A DNA stretch of 64,000 bases. Origin: Prevotella jejuni (GTDB lineage: Bacteria > Bacteroidota > Bacteroidia > Bacteroidales > Bacteroidaceae). Below are positions 33,903 through 43,583 of the stretch, one piece after another. Under the pieces are notes generated by a model, which was given only the letters and a program-made list of their open reading frames with translations, had not been told where the DNA came from and made no database searches. The stretch covers positions 1 through 64,000 of the forward strand of contig NZ_FZNZ01000017.1 of NCBI RefSeq assembly GCF_900187995.1. The letters are read 5' to 3'. The position numbers and the translations under genes were made by a program. Every line of letters starts with the position of its first letter. The stretch's first letter is position 1.

Positions 33903-35771
33903 ATGAAAGTTTGCATAGCCGAGAAACCAAGTGTAGCTAAAGATATTGCTCGTATCCTTGGTGCGAATAGCACACGTAACGGGTATATGGAGGGCAATGG
34001 ATACCAAGTAACATGGACCTTTGGCCACCTTTGTGAGCTAAAGGAACCACATGACTATACCCGTAACTGGAAGTATTGGAGCCTTGGGTCTCTGCCCATG
34101 ATTCCTTCACGCTTTGGTATTAAGCTGATTGAAGACGAAGGAATAAAAAAACAATTTGATGTTATAAAAGGTCTTTTTCAGGCTGCTGACGAGATTATCA
34201 ATTGTGGTGATGCTGGTCAGGAAGGTGAGTTAATCCAACGATGGGTTATGCAGAAAGCGGGTGTAAAGTGTCCTGTAAGACGACTTTGGATTTCGTCTAT
34301 GACGGACGATGCTATTCGTGAGGGATTTGCTAACCTCAGAGACGAAGCGCAATATCAACCCCTCTACTTAGCTGGCTTGTCTCGTGCTATCGGTGATTGG
34401 CTTTTGGGAATGAACGCAACACGCCTTTATACGTTAAAGTATGGCAATAATAGCTATGGTAGAGGGCAAGTGTTGTCTATTGGTCGAGTTCAGACACCAA
34501 CCTTAGCACTCATCGTTCAGCGACAGAAGGAGATAGATAACTTTAAGCCAGAACCTTATTGGGTATTGGCTACAGTCTATCGTGACACACAGTTTACGGC
34601 TACAAAGGGTAAATTCACCTCTAAGGAAGAGGGCCAAAAAGCTTTCTCTACAATTGAGGGAAAGCCTTTTACGATTACAAGTGTCACTAAGAAGAAAGGT
34701 TCTGAACTGCCCAAACAACTTTATGACCTCACCTCTTTGCAGGTAGATTGTAACCGTAAGTTTGGTTTCTCTGCTGAGATGACACTTAATACAATTCAGA
34801 CTCTATACGAACGCAAGCTTACTACTTATCCACGTGTTGACACACAATTCCTTTCTGATGATATTTATCCAAAGTGTCCACAGATTATGAACGGACTCTT
34901 TCAGACTGCCTTTGCTGGTAAAAAGCCTTATGCTGACATCGTAAAGGCGTTGGGTGGCAAGCCTTTACCTAAGACAAAGCGTGTCTTTGACTCCTCAAAA
35001 GTGACGGATCACCATGCTATCATCCCGACAGGTGTACTACCGCAAGGGCTGACAGATGCTGAACAGAAGGTATATGATCTCATTGCTCGCCGTTTTATCG
35101 CTGCTTTCTATCCTGATTGTAAGTTCTCTACGACAACGGTATTAGGTGAGGTGGATAAAATAGAGTTTAAGGTCTCTGGCAAAGAAATTTTGGATTTAGG
35201 TTGGAGAGTATGCATAGATACGTCAGCAGGTACTTCCTCTACCCCATTGGATGAGGGACAGGAAGGAGCAGCTACTGGCTCACCATTACTACCAAACTTT
35301 AAGAAAGGGGAATCAGGGCCGCACACCCCTACTCTAACAGAAAAGCTTACTACTCCACCAAAGCACTACACTGAGGCCTCTTTGCTTCGTACAATGGAAA
35401 CAGCTGGTAAGCTTGTTGAGGACGAGACCTTGCGTGCTGCCATGAAAGAGAACGGTATCGGTCGACCTTCTTCACGTGCAGGAATTATTGAGACGCTCTT
35501 CAAACGCCACTATATCCGCCGTAAAAGAAAGAATATAGAGGCTACAGAGACAGGTATTGCACTTATTGATACGATTCACGAGAAACTTCTTACATCAGCC
35601 GAATTGACGGGTATTTGGGAGAAGAAACTCCGTGATATTGAAGCTAAAAAGTATGATGCCTCTCAATTTATCAATGAACTGAAAGAGCAGTTGACTAATA
35701 TTGTTAATGATGTATTAGCTGACAATTCTACTCGAAAGATTGGTGAGATAGAGGATAATAAAGGGAAGTAA
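33903..35771 (+). CDS. topB: DNA topoisomerase III (type IA)
   Basis: A 622-residue ATP-independent enzyme that decatenates and relaxes single-stranded crossings during replication and recombination. TOPRIM domain at 1-~135 with E7 and DAGQEGE (103-109). The active-site tyrosine is Y309 in TTYPRVDTQFLS. The tail GIGRPSSRAGIIETLFKRHY is the conserved domain-I/III segment. No zinc ribbons at the C-terminus, as in E. coli TopB. Such TopB proteins are common both in core genomes and on Bacteroidota conjugative elements. No transfer gene lies here, so I treat this copy as chromosomal. Confidence 0.93.
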   Translation: MKVCIAEKPSVAKDIARILGANSTRNGYMEGNGYQVTWTFGHLCELKEPHDYTRNWKYWSLGSLPMIPSRFGIKLIEDEGIKKQFDVIKGLFQAADEIINCGDAGQEGELIQRWVMQKAGVKCPVRRLWISSMTDDAIREGFANLRDEAQYQPLYLAGLSRAIGDWLLGMNATRLYTLKYGNNSYGRGQVLSIGRVQTPTLALIVQRQKEIDNFKPEPYWVLATVYRDTQFTATKGKFTSKEEGQKAFSTIEGKPFTITSVTKKKGSELPKQLYDLTSLQVDCNRKFGFSAEMTLNTIQTLYERKLTTYPRVDTQFLSDDIYPKCPQIMNGLFQTAFAGKKPYADIVKALGGKPLPKTKRVFDSSKVTDHHAIIPTGVLPQGLTDAEQKVYDLIARRFIAAFYPDCKFSTTTVLGEVDKIEFKVSGKEILDLGWRVCIDTSAGTSSTPLDEGQEGAATGSPLLPNFKKGESGPHTPTLTEKLTTPPKHYTEASLLRTMETAGKLVEDETLRAAMKENGIGRPSSRAGIIETLFKRHYIRRKRKNIEATETGIALIDTIHEKLLTSAELTGIWEKKLRDIEAKKYDASQFINELKEQLTNIVNDVLADNSTRKIGEIEDNKGK

Positions 35772-35887
35772 AAGCATTGTTTGTTATGCTTCCATCGAGA
35801 TAACAGTCTTCTGATAGGCGACGTGATTTAGGTCTCCAAACAAGTGAAATATTATAGCAAAATATACAAGAAAAGTTTTGTTTTAAG

Positions 35888-35971
35888 TTGCTGTCACATT
35901 TAACATTTCACGTAACAGTACTGTAAATTAACGTGTTAAGTGTTGACTTTGACTGACAGAAATGACAGCAA
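35888..35971 (+). repeat. Dispersed 84-bp element, copy 3
   Basis: TTGCTGTCACATTTAACATT at the left end; TGACAGAAATGACAGCAA at the right. Preceded by ACAAGAAAAGTTTTGTTTTA, which matches the left flank of copy 2. Lies in the gap between topB and the lipoprotein gene. Confidence 0.85.
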
Positions 35972-36230
35972 AATTGGTTTTAAGTTAGATCTCTTTTTGT
36001 CAGTATGCAGAGGAAGAGTGGTTATGGATTTCAACTTCCATAGAGAACTCAAACAATTTCGAATGAAATGGGAGTAGACGCAATAAAGGGCCAGTTACTA
36101 TATCATTCGTAATATTCGATGAACATGAAATAACAACGATGCTGTTGTCTGTTGTTTTGTGTTGTGATAAAAGTATTCATGAGCAGACATACTGTGATAT
36201 TATTCACTAAATTAGCTCATTTTTAATGGT

Positions 36231-36686
36231 TTACATCTTCTTTACATACCAATCATTGCCTACATACTTATACTCTTGTTTATGTTCTTCAAAAAGATAT
36301 AAGCCATCGTGATAGCCTTTCTTTATTTTTATATAGTCAATGCCATTAGAAATTACTCTTATTATCTTCTCATTATCTACACGACAATATGATAAGTTGA
36401 ATTTCTTGTAAGCCTTGATAAATTTCATAATCTCTTTGTCTTGTAAGGGATAATTCTTTGGCTTTTTTACTATTCTTAGAGCCTTGTCAACAAACACAAG
36501 TCCACTACCTTTCGTCTTGAATGATTCGAAAAGTATCATGTCAGCATCTCTATTATAGATTAGGCACCCATCTAATATGCGATAATCATAGTTTGTTATT
36601 TGACTATTATAGCTTACTTTGGATGTACAACTACCGAAGAGAAATTGAGATAGAAATAAAAGCAATGTCAATATCTTAGAATTCAT
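36231..36686 (-). CDS. Small lipoprotein, function unknown
   Basis: 151 residues with a lipoprotein signal peptide: charged MNSK, hydrophobic core, then the lipobox LFGSC with the lipidated cysteine at C20. The mature part is Lys- and Tyr-rich with alternating strands (YDYRILDGCLIYNRDADMIL). I do not recognise a domain. Own promoter, no operon partner. Codon use is AT-rich, so it may be accessory. Confidence 0.7.
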   Translation of the reverse strand: MNSKILTLLLFLSQFLFGSCTSKVSYNSQITNYDYRILDGCLIYNRDADMILFESFKTKGSGLVFVDKALRIVKKPKNYPLQDKEIMKFIKAYKKFNLSYCRVDNEKIIRVISNGIDYIKIKKGYHDGLYLFEEHKQEYKYVGNDWYVKKM

Positions 36687-36700
36687 GTTGTAGTTTTCTG

Positions 36701-36730
36701 CAAAGATATAAAACTTCTTTTCTAAATCAA
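36701..36730 (-). promoter_or_regulatory. Promoter of the small lipoprotein gene
   Basis: Minus-strand TATCTTTG (36701-36708) with TTG (36728-36730) 19 nt upstream and a short leader of ~15 nt. Confidence 0.65.
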
Positions 36731-37391
36731 AATATCAACTTCGTTCTTTTAGAAACTTTCGAGAAATGGATCGATTAAGCTAATGAAAGTAAGATATTGA
36801 GGAGAAACAGTCGTTTCTATGAGCTCTATACAGATGCAAAAAATTGATACTCTGATGAGAATGAGATTATTGTTGCATCTCTTCAAGACTATTAATAAAA
36901 GGAGTAAAAATACTATATGTGTAAGTGCGAATTGTAAAGATGTTTCAGTGATAGTTTCTTTCTTTATTCGAGAAAAGCTCGGTGAGGAGACAAGAAGAGG
37001 CCTTTTTACGTTCAAGAACATGCCCTTCTTGCGTGTTAAAGACGCCCTTCATGGGGCATGAAGAGCGTCTTCTTCATAGCTATTCATAACATTCTGTTTT
37101 ATTGACTGTTATGAGCTTTGTTGTTAGGAAAGATATGCTCCTGCATTAAGGTTGTTTCGTTTTATGCTTTGTAATATTATTTTACTGTCTTAAAGACTTT
37201 TTCGAGGTGTGGAATGATTACTGAGGTTCATCTATGGAGATATAGATAAATGTAGTAGTGTATGTTTATTTTTTACAGAGCAATGCAGAGAGTATTCTTA
37301 TTCAGATATGGTTGTTTATCAGTATTAAAGAACGACTATTCGTATGCACTTTATCTACTTAAACCTTGGGTGGCTAATGCTCTGAAAAAAG
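36731..37391. other. Intergenic gap with a dispersed element
   Basis: About 660 nt between the lipoprotein promoter and the cydB terminator. Apart from copy B of the second dispersed element, I see nothing. A 90-codon open frame on the minus strand here overlaps that element and has no protein-like features. Confidence 0.5.
36988..37130 (+). repeat. Second dispersed element, copy B
   Basis: ACAAGAAGAGGCC, then TTCAAGAACATGCCCTTCTT, then the hairpin GACGCCCTTCATG-GGG-CATGAAGAGCGTC (one mismatch), then CTATTCATAACATTCTG and GTTATGAGCT. The same blocks in the same order form copy A near 46.4 kb. Confidence 0.75.
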
Positions 37392-37435
37392 AAAGGGCAA
37401 TAGAAGTCCGTTATCGGATACCTCTATCACCCTTT
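37392..37435 (-). terminator. Terminator of the cytochrome bd operon
   Basis: On the minus strand AAAGGGTGATAGAGGTATCCG pairs with CGGACTTCTATTGCCCTTT around a 4-nt loop and is followed by CTTTTTTCAG. Confidence 0.85.
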
Positions 37436-37469
37436 TAGAATTTATCTGGAAAAATAGGAGTACTATATC

Positions 37470-38612
37470 TTAGTAAGCATGGTCGTCCTCAGCAATTTCC
37501 TTACGGTCAATAGCCTTCTTGTCGATTGCACGCCAAGCATAAACAATGTATGCCAAAACGAATGGAACAAGGAAGCTAACATAGAACATAGACTTCAATG
37601 TGAACTCACTTGAAGAGCTGTTCTTAAGTGTCAATGAGCTTTGGAGCTCGGCTGTTGATGGATAATAAGCTGTGTTGTTCCATCCTGCAATGAGGAAGAG
37701 AACCAAAACAACCAATACAACACCAATACCTGCAGGCCAAATACCACGGACATACTCTGGCTTAAGAACAGTTTTAACGATTCCAAAAAGCAAGAGAACA
37801 ACACCTACAAGCAGAATGATAGCTAATGGCCACATTGCTAATAAGTTGCTCAGATACTTCATTGGCTCCATAACGATAACGCCAGCTTCGTTTACTGCGT
37901 AGCCCTCGCCAACCAATGTAACAATCAGGAAAGGCAAGAAGAACAGTAAGAAGAGAACGGTGTTAACGAGCAGTTGCTTTCGAACACGTCCACGGATAAT
38001 GTCATCGTCCACATTATTATTAATATAGAGCGTGCCGAGGATACGTGCAAGGAATACTACTGAAATACCAAAGATAACTACCCAAGGATTGAGCAGTACG
38101 TCAAGTCCACGTGAACCATTTGCCCAATGAGAGATAACAGGCTGCATGAAGTCAGTAATGTTACCTTTCTCTACGATGAAGTTAGAACCTGTAAAGAAGG
38201 TTGCAACAGCTCCACCTAAGAGCAATGGACCAAGAATACCATTGATAATCAATCCAATCTGGAAGGTACGAACGCCAAAGAGATTACCAGCCTTGTTCTG
38301 GAACTCATAGCTGACAGCCTGAATGATGAATGTAAAAAGTATCAACAGCCATACCCAATAAGCACTACCAAAACTCGTACTATAGAACAATGGGAATGAA
38401 GCAAAGAATGCTCCGCCGAATGTTACAAGTGTTGTAAAGGTGAACTCCCACTTACGACCTGTTGAGTTAACGAGCATGCGACGCTCTTCTTCAGTCTTAC
38501 CTAACTGGAAAATCATGGAGTTTGCACCCTGTACGAAAAGTAGGAATACAAGCAGTCCACCTAAAAGTGAGATGATGAACCACCAGTAGTGTTGCAGAAA
38601 ATCGTATGTCAT
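37470..38612 (-). CDS. cydB: Cytochrome bd ubiquinol oxidase subunit II
   Basis: A 380-residue inner-membrane protein with about eight to nine hydrophobic helices. The first block (FLQHYWWFIISLLGGLLVFL) and the later ALLLGG/GNFI.. loops are typical of CydB. It carries no haem ligand in most species and stabilises CydA. Unusually for CydB, long polar loops (VVEKGNITDFMQPVISHWAN) separate helices; this longer version is common in Bacteroidota. Starts inside the end of cydA (4-nt ATGA overlap), indicating translational coupling and a fixed ratio of subunits. Confidence 0.93.
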   Translation of the reverse strand: MTYDFLQHYWWFIISLLGGLLVFLLFVQGANSMIFQLGKTEEERRMLVNSTGRKWEFTFTTLVTFGGAFFASFPLFYSTSFGSAYWVWLLILFTFIIQAVSYEFQNKAGNLFGVRTFQIGLIINGILGPLLLGGAVATFFTGSNFIVEKGNITDFMQPVISHWANGSRGLDVLLNPWVVIFGISVVFLARILGTLYINNNVDDDIIRGRVRKQLLVNTVLFLLFFLPFLIVTLVGEGYAVNEAGVIVMEPMKYLSNLLAMWPLAIILLVGVVLLLFGIVKTVLKPEYVRGIWPAGIGVVLVVLVLFLIAGWNNTAYYPSTAELQSSLTLKNSSSSEFTLKSMFYVSFLVPFVLAYIVYAWRAIDKKAIDRKEIAEDDHAY

Positions 38613-40144
38613 AGTTCTGGTCCTTTCTTAATTTGCTTACACATAATACTTACTTCGACTGCTAACATTGCAGTAAAGAGAACAAGGAAGAGGAAGAAGG
38701 TGAATGCGATACCGCCACTTGAGAGGTCGCTCACTGCTGCCCATGTTGGAAGCATGTCCTGGATGGTCCAAGGCTGACGGCCAAATTCGGCAACAAGCCA
38801 GCCACACTCACTGGCAATATAAGCCAATGGGATGAGTGCAATACCCACCTTCTGCAACCAGCCAAAACGGGTAATGTCTTTTCTATAAACGATGAACAAC
38901 ATCAGTGCAAACACAGCGATGAAAAGACATCCAAGCCCAACCATGATGCGGAATGACCAGAAATTAATAGGAATGAATGGTACAATCTGCGTAGCATCTT
39001 TGATGTATCCATAACCAAAGTACTTCATGTCTTTTTCAAGAACCTTGAGATTAGCCTCTTTGTTCTTACCGGCACGATAGTCTTTGAGGGCTTGAATGGC
39101 ATTACGACCACGTTCTTGCTTTTCTTTCAGAGAAGGTTCCTGTGTGCCGTCAGCCTTCTTATAACCACGGATAATATCCTTTACACCAGGGACATAACCA
39201 TGAGCATCCTTTGTTGCAAGGACAGAAAGCATGTTAGGAACCGCTATTCGCATAGGTGGCTCGGTCTGCTTCATATAGTCAGGCTGGTCGAATGGGTTTA
39301 CCCAAGCTACTGCTGTTAAACTCTGATCGTTACCTCCTTCATAGAGAGCTTCCATTGCTGCAAGCTTCATAGGCTGTGACTGTGCTACCATATAAGCAGA
39401 GTTGTGACCTGTAGAACCTGCTAAAAGAGAGGCTACAAGACCAACAGCTGCACCCACTTTGATACTTGCTTTTGCAAGTTCAATATGACGTTTACGAAGC
39501 AGATACCAGCAACTTACTGCAACAGTGAATGCTGCTCCTAATACCCAAGAAGATGTAACAGTGTGTGTGAACTTGTCGATTGCGAATGGACTCAATGCAA
39601 CGTCGAGGAACGAGGTCATCTCGTTGCGCATCGTATCGGGATTGAATGTACAACCGATAGGATATTGCATCCATGCGTTTGCTACGAGAATCCACCATGC
39701 TGAGATAGTTGCTCCTAAGCCAGTAAGCCATGTTGAAGCGAGGTGGAAGCCAGCTGAAACCTTGTTCCAACCGAAGAACATCACTGCAACGAAGGTTGAC
39801 TCCATAAAGAAAGCCAGGATTCCCTCGATGGCAAGTGGTGCTCCAAAGATGTCACCAACGAACCAAGAATAGTTGCTCCAGTTAGTTCCGAACTCGAACT
39901 CAAGGATGATACCAGTGGCAACACCCATGGCAAAGTTAATACCAAACAATCGCTGCCAGAAACGAGCTGCAGTACGCCAGAACTCCTTCCGGGTGCGATA
40001 ATAACAAGTCTCCATGATTCCCATTACGACAGCTAAGCCCAGTGTCAAGGGAACGAAAAGCCAGTGATAGATAGCTGTCAGCGCAAACTGTGCACGTGAC
40101 CAGTCTACAGTGCCTGGATCAATGGCTAAAAGTAGGTTTTCCAT
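38609..40144 (-). CDS. cydA: Cytochrome bd ubiquinol oxidase subunit I
   Basis: A 511-residue inner-membrane subunit that binds haems b558, b595 and d and reduces O2 to water with quinol electrons. H27 in YHWLFVPLTLG fits a haem ligand, GRQPW near the C-terminus is the family signature, and the Q-loop (about 250-350) is moderately long. In an anaerobe this oxidase mainly scavenges oxygen and supports nanaerobic growth. Second in the row DUF4492-cydA-cydB. Confidence 0.96.
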   Translation of the reverse strand: MENLLLAIDPGTVDWSRAQFALTAIYHWLFVPLTLGLAVVMGIMETCYYRTRKEFWRTAARFWQRLFGINFAMGVATGIILEFEFGTNWSNYSWFVGDIFGAPLAIEGILAFFMESTFVAVMFFGWNKVSAGFHLASTWLTGLGATISAWWILVANAWMQYPIGCTFNPDTMRNEMTSFLDVALSPFAIDKFTHTVTSSWVLGAAFTVAVSCWYLLRKRHIELAKASIKVGAAVGLVASLLAGSTGHNSAYMVAQSQPMKLAAMEALYEGGNDQSLTAVAWVNPFDQPDYMKQTEPPMRIAVPNMLSVLATKDAHGYVPGVKDIIRGYKKADGTQEPSLKEKQERGRNAIQALKDYRAGKNKEANLKVLEKDMKYFGYGYIKDATQIVPFIPINFWSFRIMVGLGCLFIAVFALMLFIVYRKDITRFGWLQKVGIALIPLAYIASECGWLVAEFGRQPWTIQDMLPTWAAVSDLSSGGIAFTFFLFLVLFTAMLAVEVSIMCKQIKKGPEL

Positions 40145-40220
40145 TGCTTTTTGTTATTTGTAATAATGTTATAAATTAAATATATATACTTGATTCTTTA
40201 AGGTGGTAACGTAAGACAAC

Positions 40221-40436
40221 TCATCGCTTCATGAGCTGTTGCTCGATGAATTCACCTTCTTTTCCTGCCTTTGCATTCTCCTTAAGAAAGTTCGGGAAGA
40301 AGAATATCTTTAAAACAAGAAACATGATAGCCAGTTTGATAATGATAACTGTCCACAACGTTTTGCCCAATGTCATGTGTCGAAAACCATCGTAATAGAG
40401 GTCAAAGACACGGTAAAAAAAACTGCTTTTGTTCAC
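40221..40436 (-). CDS. DUF4492 small membrane protein upstream of cydA
   Basis: 71 residues: a short amphipathic start (FFYRVFDLYYDGFRHM), one membrane helix (about 26-48, LWTVIIIKLAIMFLVLKIFFF) and a charged tail (LKENAKAGKEGEFIEQQLMK). The sequence and the place just ahead of cydA fit DUF4492, a family seen with bd oxidases in Bacteroidota and Campylobacterota. By analogy to CydX it may be a small subunit or assembly factor; that role is inference. 76 nt before cydA. The operon -7 box TATCTTTG lies at 40482-40489. Confidence 0.85.
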   Translation of the reverse strand: MNKSSFFYRVFDLYYDGFRHMTLGKTLWTVIIIKLAIMFLVLKIFFFPNFLKENAKAGKEGEFIEQQLMKR

Positions 40437-40481
40437 TGCGTGAAATGTTTTCGTACTTGTATTTTATACAAAAGGATTGTG

Positions 40482-40489
40482 CAAAGATA
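40482..40489 (-). promoter_or_regulatory. -7 box of the cytochrome bd operon
   Basis: Minus-strand TATCTTTG about 45 nt before the DUF4492 start. No clear TTG at normal spacing. Confidence 0.5.
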
Positions 40490-40571
40490 ATCAATTATTT
40501 CTAAAGTTGTTCTAAAACTCCCTAAAAATAGACATATTTTTGTATTTTAATGAATAACAGCAGCAATTCTC

Positions 40572-40601
40572 TTGCTTATCAATCTAAAAGCACTAATTTT
40601 G
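40572..40601 (+). promoter_or_regulatory. Promoter of the TolC/HlyD/permease row
   Basis: TTG (40572-40574) and TAATTTTG (40594-40601), 19 nt apart, with a leader of ~22 nt to the TolC start. Confidence 0.65.
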
Positions 40602-40629
40602 CAGATAGTACTTTCAGTGATATTTAATA

Positions 40630-42135
40630 ATGATAAAGTTATTTACTATAGCAGTGCTATTGGGGTCATCTTTGTGTGTTCAAGCACAGGAGGTGTACTC
40701 GTTACAAAAGTGTAGAGAGTTGGCCTTGCAGAACAATCGGCAACTAAAAATCTCGAACATGACTGTAGATGTAGCAGAAAATACGCGTAAGGCGGCTAAG
40801 ACTAAATATCTACCACGTGTAGATGCGCTCGCTGGTTATCAGCACTTTTCACGTGAGATTTCACTCCTTAGTGATGATCAGAAGAATACTCTGAGCAATC
40901 TTGGAACAAATACCTTTGGGCAGTTAGGTGGTCAGATAGGCCAAAACCTTTCCTCTTTGGCACAGCAAGGTGTTCTTAGTCCACAGGTGGCTCAGCAGCT
41001 TGGTCAGCTCTTAAGCAATGTTTCTACACCACTCACTCAAGCCGGTAATAACATCGGTCAAAGTATTAATGATGCGTTCCGTTCAAACACGAAGAACGTA
41101 TATGCCGGTGGAATTGTAGTCAATCAACCTATTTATATGGGTGGGGCTATCAAGGCTGCGAACGATATGGCGGCTATTGGTGAGCAGGTTGCACAGAACA
41201 ATATCAGCCTTAAACGACAGTTAGTACTCTATGGAGTCGACAATGCATATTGGCTTGCTATCTCTTTGAAGAAGAAGGAAGCGTTAGCTATTCGCTATCG
41301 TGACTTAGCACAAAAACTGAATGAAGATGTCAAGAAGATGATACGTGAGGGTGTTGCTACTCGAGCAGATGGATTGAAGGTTGAGGTAGCTGTTAACACA
41401 GCTGATATGCAAATCGCTCGCATACAAAGTGGTGTTTCATTGGCTAAGATGGCCTTATGCGAACTTTGTGGACTTGATTTGAATGGTGATATACAATTGT
41501 CTGATGAAAGAGATGCCGACCTCTCTCCTACTCCTTCAACCCAGTTTGATAATTACACTATCCCTGCTTCAGACAGTACAAGACTTAATGAGACTCGTCC
41601 AGAGCTACGCCTCTTGCAGAATGCGGTTGATATGAGCAAACAGAATACCAAACTTCTTCGTTCGCTTTATCTCCCTCATGTACTTCTCACAGCCGGTTAT
41701 TCCGTATCAAATCCAAACCTTTTTAATGGCTTTCAGAAACGTTTCACGGATCTATGGAACATTGGTGTTACTGTTCAAGTACCAGTATGGACTTGGGGAG
41801 AAAACAAATATAAGATACGTGCAAGTAGGACTGCTACAAGTATAGCACAGTTAGAAATGGATGATGTACGTAAGAAGATTGACTTAGAGATAGAGCAGAA
41901 CAGGCTCCGTCTTAAGGATGCTAATAAACAACTTGCGACGTCTCATAAGAACATGGCTGCCGCTGAAGAGAACCTTAGATGTGCAAATGTAGGCTTCAAG
42001 GAAGGCGTTATGACGGTAACAGAAGTTATGGCAGCGCAGACTGCATGGCAGACTTCACGTATGGCAATCATTGATGCTGAGATCAGTGTTAAACTGGCTC
42101 AAGCTGGTTTACAAAAAGCTCTTGGTGGCTTATAA
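40630..42135 (+). CDS. TolC-family outer membrane efflux protein
   Basis: A 501-residue outer-membrane channel. Signal peptide 1-19 (AVLLGSSLCVQAQ). The first OEP repeat opens YSLQKCRELALQNNRQLK, the second is around residues 320-490 (RPELRLLQNAVDMSKQN.. and the NVGFKEGVMTVTEVMAAQTA helix). A Gln/Gly/Asn-rich insert (LGTNTFGQLGGQIGQNLSSL) at ~95-150 enlarges the first beta-strand region. It would provide the outer membrane exit duct for the HlyD and permease proteins that follow. All four genes lie on one strand. Confidence 0.93.
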   Translation: MIKLFTIAVLLGSSLCVQAQEVYSLQKCRELALQNNRQLKISNMTVDVAENTRKAAKTKYLPRVDALAGYQHFSREISLLSDDQKNTLSNLGTNTFGQLGGQIGQNLSSLAQQGVLSPQVAQQLGQLLSNVSTPLTQAGNNIGQSINDAFRSNTKNVYAGGIVVNQPIYMGGAIKAANDMAAIGEQVAQNNISLKRQLVLYGVDNAYWLAISLKKKEALAIRYRDLAQKLNEDVKKMIREGVATRADGLKVEVAVNTADMQIARIQSGVSLAKMALCELCGLDLNGDIQLSDERDADLSPTPSTQFDNYTIPASDSTRLNETRPELRLLQNAVDMSKQNTKLLRSLYLPHVLLTAGYSVSNPNLFNGFQKRFTDLWNIGVTVQVPVWTWGENKYKIRASRTATSIAQLEMDDVRKKIDLEIEQNRLRLKDANKQLATSHKNMAAAEENLRCANVGFKEGVMTVTEVMAAQTAWQTSRMAIIDAEISVKLAQAGLQKALGGL

Positions 42136-42253
42136 AGTGTGTTTAAGCCATGAGACAGGTCTTTAAGAGATAGTTGAAAGGTCATAAACACATATATAAG
42201 AAGTTCAATTAAGTAGAATAAATACATAATATATAAAATCAAACCACAATAAT

Positions 42254-43240
42254 ATGTCAGCAAAATCACAACATAAGAACATACTTTTAGCCGTTCTGGG
42301 CTTTGTATCTGTGGTAGTCATCGTGGCTGTCATTGGTTATTTCACCATTGATCGTACAGAGGATACCATCCAAGGAGAGGTAGAAGTAAGCGAATACCGT
42401 GTTGCTTGTAAGTTCCCAGGACGTATCACAGACATCAAAGTAAAGGAAGGTGACGTCGTTCATAAAGGCGATGTCCTTGCGACATTGGCTATTCCAGAGG
42501 CAAGTACACAAGAGAAAGTGGCTGAAGCAGCGGCTGGTGCAACAGATGCATTGAGTGCTTTGGCAGAAGGTCCTACACGTCGTGAGACCGTTGAAAGTGC
42601 CTATCAGGTTTATCAGCAAGCTATAGCAGCAAACGGTATAGCCGAAAAGACTTACGGTCGTATGCAACGTCTATATGATGAAGGAGTAATGAGTGCGCAG
42701 AAACGAGACGAGGCTATGGCAGCATACGAAGCGACAAAGGCTGGTGTAGAGGTTGCTAAATCACAGTGGGAACTTGCTAAGAACGGTGCTCAACGTGAGA
42801 CGAAAGAGGCTGCAAGAAAGCAGGCACAGGCTGCCCGCTCTGCTGTTGATGTTGTTCGATCAGTGTTGAAGGAGACTGTACAGCGTGCTACTGCTGATGG
42901 AGAAGTTGAGACAATCTATCCAAAGGTAGGCGAACTTGTCGGCTTAGGTAGTCCTATCATGAGTATATCAATGGTCGATGATATATGGGGAACATTCAAT
43001 GTACGTGAGGATCAACTTAAGGATATGAAGGTTGGGACAGTTCTGAAAGCCTACGTTCCTGCGCTTGATAAGAATATAGAACTGCGTGTAACCTCCTTAA
43101 AAGATAAAGGGTCTTACGCCGTATGGAAGGCAACGAAGACTAATGGCCAATATGATTTAAAGACATTCCAAGTAAAGGCTAAACCAACAAAGAAGGTTGA
43201 AGGGTTAAAACCTGGTATGTCTTTGATATTAAAGAAGTAG
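42254..43240 (+). CDS. HlyD/EmrA-type membrane fusion protein
   Basis: A 328-residue periplasmic adaptor anchored by one N-terminal membrane helix (about 13-32). A lipoyl-like half-motif GRITDIKVKEGDVVHKGDVL (about 57-76) is followed by a coiled coil of Ala/Glu/Lys-rich helices (~85-205), the second lipoyl half (ADGEVETIYPKVGELV) and a beta-barrel. It should join the permease to the TolC-type channel. 118 nt after tolC, same strand. Confidence 0.9.
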   Translation: MSAKSQHKNILLAVLGFVSVVVIVAVIGYFTIDRTEDTIQGEVEVSEYRVACKFPGRITDIKVKEGDVVHKGDVLATLAIPEASTQEKVAEAAAGATDALSALAEGPTRRETVESAYQVYQQAIAANGIAEKTYGRMQRLYDEGVMSAQKRDEAMAAYEATKAGVEVAKSQWELAKNGAQRETKEAARKQAQAARSAVDVVRSVLKETVQRATADGEVETIYPKVGELVGLGSPIMSISMVDDIWGTFNVREDQLKDMKVGTVLKAYVPALDKNIELRVTSLKDKGSYAVWKATKTNGQYDLKTFQVKAKPTKKVEGLKPGMSLILKK

Positions 43241-43583
43241 GCTCGCTCTCTACGCTCTCGGGGGAGGTAAGCTACCTAAGGAGATAAGCTTAATGAAGGT
43301 TTCGTGCTTTCCTTAGATTTTCTTCTTTATAGGTTAGTCATCAGATAATGGCAATGACACCCCTCTCCCACCCTCTTCTATGCTATTTTTGACAATCATC
43401 ACGCATTGAGTTGTTGACAAATAGCAATGGCGTTGAGGCTTGACACACATAATCAATACACTTACTTCGCCAAGTGACTATAACGGTTTATTATTGTAAA
43501 GACCATCTATCAAAGGCTATTAAAGCCATTCATCGCTTCTAACATACCTTTATAAAAGGAGTTACAAGAGTTTACTAATTATA
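43241..43583. other. Gap within the export gene row
   Basis: 343 nt between the HlyD gene and the first permease. I see no ORF, terminator or promoter that I trust. The length leaves open a separate promoter for the permease pair. Confidence 0.45.

Noticed and set aside
33903..35771. topB as part of a conjugative element
   Set aside because: Such TopB proteins are frequent on Bacteroidota elements, but no relaxase, tra gene, integrase or att-like repeat lies near.
36749..37021. A 90-codon minus-strand frame with a hydrophobic stretch
   Set aside because: It overlaps the second dispersed element, has no promoter or ribosome site and shows no protein-like pattern outside a low-complexity Leu run.
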